DNA of 8,091 nucleotides, from NCBI GenBank assembly GCA_905373195.1, contig CAJPSG010000031.1:1-8091 (forward strand), written 5' to 3'. A model generated the notes under the pieces. It did not search any database and was not told the DNA's origin. It saw only the letters and a list, made by a program, of their open reading frames with translations. The DNA comes from Kingella oralis (GTDB lineage: Bacteria; Pseudomonadota; Gammaproteobacteria; Burkholderiales; Neisseriaceae). The first letter of the stretch is position 1, and each line of letters opens with the position of its first letter. This document shows positions 5,535 to 8,091 of the stretch, piece after piece. The translations under genes were made by a program, and so were the position numbers.

Positions 5535-5558
5535 GCCCCGCTCCATGCGGGGCTTTTT
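5535..5558 (+). terminator. Rho-independent terminator of the outer-membrane protein gene
   Basis: GCCCCGC (5535-5541), loop TCCAT, GCGGGGC (5547-5553), then TTTTT. It is compact and GC-rich, 15 nt after the stop codon. A DUS variant (CGGCAGCCTGAA, 5563-5574) follows. Confidence 0.92.
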
Positions 5559-5603
5559 CACGCGGCAGCCTGAAAGCCGTAGGATTCAACGGAGTTAAAA
5601 CGC

Positions 5604-5609
5604 TATAAT
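5604..5609 (+). promoter_or_regulatory. Probable -10 box of the ttcA promoter
   Basis: A consensus TATAAT 31 bp before the ttcA ATG. No good -35 hexamer lies 16-18 bp upstream (AGGATT at 5581-5586 is the 17-bp position). The ttcA ribosome-binding site is also weak (GGA at 5628-5630). Confidence 0.5.
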
Positions 5610-5640
5610 CGCGCCTTTTCATTTTTCGGAACGCGTAACC

Positions 5641-6594
5641 ATGTCTAAAAAACCCAAACACGAATTAGAAACCAACAAACTGCAAAAACGCCTGCGCCAT
5701 GCTGTGGGCGATGCGATTAACGATTTCAACATGATTGAAAACGGCGACAAAATCATGGTGTGCCTATCGGGCGGCAAGGATAGCTACGCGCTGTTAGACA
5801 TCCTGCGTCAACTGCAAGCCTCTGCGCCGATTGAGTTTGAGCTGGTTGCGGTAAACCTAGACCAAAAGCAACCGGGCTTCCCCGAACACGTTTTGCCTGA
5901 ATACCTTGCCAGCATTGGCGTGCCGTTTAAAATTGTGGAAGAAAACACCTATTCCACCGTGAAGCGCGTGTTAGACGAGGGCAAAACCACTTGCTCGCTG
6001 TGCAGCCGCTTGCGGCGCGGCATTTTGTATCGCACGGCAAAAGAGCTGGGCTGCACCAAAATCGCGCTTGGGCATCACCGCGACGACATCATCGCCACCT
6101 TGTTTTTAAATATGTTTTACGGCGGCAAGCTCAAAGCCATGCCACCCAAGCTGGTTTCCGACAACGGCGAACACATCGTTATCCGCCCGCTGGCGTATGT
6201 GAAGGAAAAAGACCTTATCCGCTACGCCGAAATCAAACAATTCCCCATCATCCCGTGCAACCTGTGCGGCTCGCAGCCTAATTTGCAACGTCAAGTCATC
6301 GGCGATATGTTGAAAGACTGGGACAAACGCTTCCCCGGCCGCATTGAAAGCATGTTCTCCGCGCTGCAAAACGTGGTGCCCTCGCATCTGGCGGACACCG
6401 AACTGTTTGACTTTGCGGGCTTGCAGCGCGGGCAGACGCTGAAACACGGCGGCGATTTGGCGTTTGACAGCGAAACCGTGTCGTTTACCACCCCGCGCGA
6501 TGAAGACGATGGGCAGCCTGAAAAGCCTGCGCGCAAGGTGATTAACATTTTGGGGAACAAGCCTAAGGCGGGGTGTGGCATTCAGGTGGAATGA
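5641..6594 (+). CDS. ttcA: tRNA 2-thiocytidine biosynthesis protein TtcA
   Basis: TtcA thiolates cytidine 32 of certain tRNAs, using ATP and a [4Fe-4S] cluster. The 317-residue protein shows the PP-loop ATPase motif SGGKDS (43-48), followed by [19 protein letters not shown] (71-89). The two CXXC pairs of the TtcA group are Cys118/Cys121 (CSLC) and Cys206/Cys209 (PCNLCGSQ); Cys118, Cys121 and Cys206 correspond by motif to the cluster ligands known in E. coli. The segment [19 protein letters not shown] (144-162) is also diagnostic. The last 40 or so residues form an acidic, variable tail in which a DUS (6511-6522) encodes Gly-Gln-Pro-Glu. The gene is monocistronic and converges on the malic enzyme gene, with a shared bidirectional terminator between. 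Confidence 0.97.
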   Translation: MSKKPKHELETNKLQKRLRHAVGDAINDFNMIENGDKIMVCLSGGKDSYALLDILRQLQASAPIEFELVAVNLDQKQPGFPEHVLPEYLASIGVPFKIVEENTYSTVKRVLDEGKTTCSLCSRLRRGILYRTAKELGCTKIALGHHRDDIIATLFLNMFYGGKLKAMPPKLVSDNGEHIVIRPLAYVKEKDLIRYAEIKQFPIIPCNLCGSQPNLQRQVIGDMLKDWDKRFPGRIESMFSALQNVVPSHLADTELFDFAGLQRGQTLKHGGDLAFDSETVSFTTPRDEDDGQPEKPARKVINILGNKPKAGCGIQVE

Positions 6595-6606
6595 TGGCAA
6601 CACAAA

Positions 6607-6618
6607 AGGCAGCCTGAA
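6607..6618 (+). repeat. DNA uptake sequence downstream of ttcA
   Basis: A full AGGCAGCCTGAA in the 138-bp spacer between ttcA and the malic enzyme gene. It could also pair with the inverted copy at 6674-6685, enclosing the terminator hairpin. Confidence 0.85.
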
Positions 6619-6637
6619 AGCCAATCCATCCAGCAAA

Positions 6638-6670
6638 AAAAACCGTTTGGCAAAACACCAAACGGTTTTT
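6638..6670. terminator. Bidirectional terminator between ttcA and the malic enzyme gene
   Basis: AAAAACCGTTTGG (6638-6650) pairs perfectly with CCAAACGGTTTTT (6658-6670), a 13-bp stem with a 7-nt loop. There is an A-run on the left and a T-run on the right, so it can end transcription of both converging genes. Confidence 0.88.
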
Positions 6671-6672
6671 GT

Positions 6673-6709
6673 TTTCAGGCTGCCCTACCCCCCCAAAGGC
6701 AGCCTGAAA
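6673..6709. repeat. Inverted DUS pair
   Basis: TTTCAGGCTGCC (6673-6684) pairs with GGCAGCCTGAAA (6698-6709) over 12 bp, with a 13-nt loop containing a run of C. The right-hand copy (6697-6708) is a full 12-mer; the left one (6674-6685) has one mismatch. It may back up the terminator next to it for the malic enzyme transcript. Confidence 0.75.
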
Positions 6710-6732
6710 CGCATTTCCTATATCCAACCCAA

Positions 6733-8040
6733 TCAATGATATTCCGCCGTCCAGCGAATCGCGTCAATCGCTGCGCCAATATCGGCAACGGGTTCGCGGT
6801 TGAGCCCTTGTTCTATCGCGCATTGGGCTACGGCGCGTGCCACGGTTTGCGAAAACTCGGTTAATTGCGCAACGGGGGGCAGCACGGCTGCGCCGGCGAC
6901 ATCGGGGTTTACCAAGCCGCTGAGCGAATGGGCGGCGCGGGAAATCATTTCATCGCTCACGCGCCGTGCGCTGGCGGCGAGTACGCCTAAGCCTAAACCG
7001 GGGTAAATCAGCGCGTTGTTGGCTTGCCCGATGGTGTAGTGCACGCCGTTGAAGAACACGGGATCGGCGGGGATGCCTGTTGCCACGAGGGCTTTGCCTT
7101 GCGACCATGCGATGAGGTTGGCGGCGGTGGCTTCGGCGAGCTTGGTGGGGTTGCTCAATGGGAAGATGATGGGGCGCGCGGTGTGCGCGGTCATGGTTTC
7201 CACGATTTCTTGGGTGAAGGTGTTGGGGCGGGTGGAGGTGCCGACCAAGATGGTGGGCTTGATGGTTTTGACTATGGCGGTGAGGTTGGTGAGCTCGCTG
7301 GCGTTGGCAAATTCGCTGCGGCGGCGGGCAAACGGGCGTTGCTCGGGGGTTAAATCATCCATGTCGTCAAACAGCAAGCCTTGTTTGTCCACAAGATAGA
7401 AGCGGGCGCGGGCTTCGTTTTCGGACAGCCCTTGGCGCAGCATTTCGGTATAGACGCGGTGGGCGATGCCGCAGCCTGCTGTGCCTGCGCCAAAGCATAC
7501 ATAGGTTTGGTCGGCAAGTTTTTCTTTGCTGATGGCAAGTGCGCCGAATATGCCTGCGAGGGTGATGATGCCTGTGCCTTGTATGTCGTCGTTGAAGGTG
7601 GCGATGCGGTCTTGGTAGGTGTGCAGCACGTTGGCGGCGTTGCTGCGCCCGAAGTCCTCCCAATGCAAATAGGGTTGGTGGAACACGCGCTCGGCGGCGT
7701 TCACAAAGGCATCGACGAATTGGTAATAGGCTTCGCCGCGCAGGCGTTTTTGGCGGTTGCCCAGATAGAGCGGATTATCCAGCAGGGCTTGGCGGTCGGT
7801 GCCGACATCGAGCACCACGGGCAGCACGCTTTCGGGGGGTATGCCTGCGGCGGCGGTGTAAACCATGAGTTTGCCAACGGCGATGTCCACGCCGTTGCAG
7901 CCCCAATCGCCGATGCCTAAGATGCCTTCGGCATCGGTGGCGACAATCAGGCGGATGTCGCGCCCATCGGCGGCGCGGGTGAGGATGTCGGCGATTTGGT
8001 CTTGGTTGTCGGGGGATAGGTAAACGGCGTTTTGGGGGTC
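6733..8040 (-). pseudogene. Malic enzyme, N-terminal part lost (probably disrupted)
   Basis: Malic enzyme oxidatively decarboxylates malate to pyruvate with NAD(P)+. The frame holds 435 residues from Asp at 8040 to TGA at 6733-6735, against about 540-565 in intact large-type enzymes. Counted from the GTG at 7890, visible parts are the catalytic Lys7 ([10 protein letters not shown]), metal ligands Glu78, Asp79 (HWEDFG) and Asp102 (FNDDIQGTG), the Rossmann motif [11 protein letters not shown] (133-142) and the substrate region [11 protein letters not shown]. In the 50 codons upstream, [16 protein letters not shown] is also typical. About 120 residues are missing, including the VYTPTVG segment with the catalytic Tyr. 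A TAA at 8041-8043 interrupts the frame where similarity stops. The GTG at 7890 is internal. Coenzyme preference cannot be judged safely. Confidence 0.8.
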
Positions 8041-8091
8041 TTACATTCGCCTCACAAGTGCAACACTTTCCCAAACAAAGAAGGTCAGTAT
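8041..8091 (-). mobile_element. Possible end of an IS30-like insertion sequence
   Basis: On the minus strand these 51 bases read as 16 codons (ILTFFVWESVALVRRM) and a TAA directly at the junction with the malic enzyme frame. A C-terminus of the form F-x(n)-VAL followed shortly by a stop, with the DNA GTTGCACTTG inside the terminal repeat, is something I associate with IS30-family transposases. This is recall from a very short stretch, and the other end is outside the window. It could equally be unrelated sequence or an assembly join. Confidence 0.35.

Noticed and set aside
7470..7480. Another uptake sequence in the malic enzyme gene (GCAGCCTGCT)
   Set aside because: It misses the final bases of both dialects and encodes the conserved GAGTAG region, so it is a chance near-match.
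7381..7920. 179-codon plus-strand ORF opposite the malic enzyme
   Set aside because: It is a shadow of the GC-rich gene on the other strand: composition is Gly, Ala, Val and Cys rich with no motif, while the minus frame matches malic enzyme throughout.

Overview
The window reads as chromosome of a Neisseriaceae bacterium, most likely Kingella or a close relative. The main evidence is the DNA uptake sequence (DUS): the core GCAGCCTGAA occurs 14 times on the two strands, seven of them as the full 12-mer AGGCAGCCTGAA, the Kingella-type dialect. Most copies sit between genes or in terminator-like hairpins. Both window ends are truncated, and the last 51 bases look like the edge of an insertion sequence, so this may be a whole contig that ends in a repeat.

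Layout. 1-1301 (+): the 3' part of hisH, then hisA (histidine biosynthesis). 1348-1698 (+): a small four-helix membrane protein of unknown function. 1699-1992: DUS, a 160-bp MITE-like inverted-repeat element, a rho-independent terminator and a DUS hairpin. 2023-2481 (+): the C-terminal anchor of a YadA-type trimeric autotransporter with no passenger or signal peptide, broken next to a DUS. 2619-3665 (+): a MarR-type regulator and a DUF2269-like membrane protein, each with its own TTGACA promoter. 3666-4105: no gene; a 137-bp MITE with 8-bp target duplication sits inside an older REP-like palindrome. 4106-4780 (-): rpe. 4947-5519 (+): a small outer-membrane beta-barrel protein divergent from rpe. 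5641-6594 (+): ttcA. 6733-8040 (-): a malic enzyme lacking its N-terminal part, joined at 8041 to a possible IS30-like end.

Housekeeping genes (histidine synthesis, pentose phosphate cycle, tRNA thiolation, malate oxidation) alternate with signs of DNA exchange. The clearest is a switch of DUS dialect. From 2025 to 4060 there is no copy of the resident core, while the two terminators bracketing the marR/DUF2269 pair are inverted repeats built from AAGCAGCCTGCA, a different Kingella-group dialect. I infer that this block was acquired from a related species by natural transformation. No CRISPR array, tRNA, rRNA or phage gene was seen.
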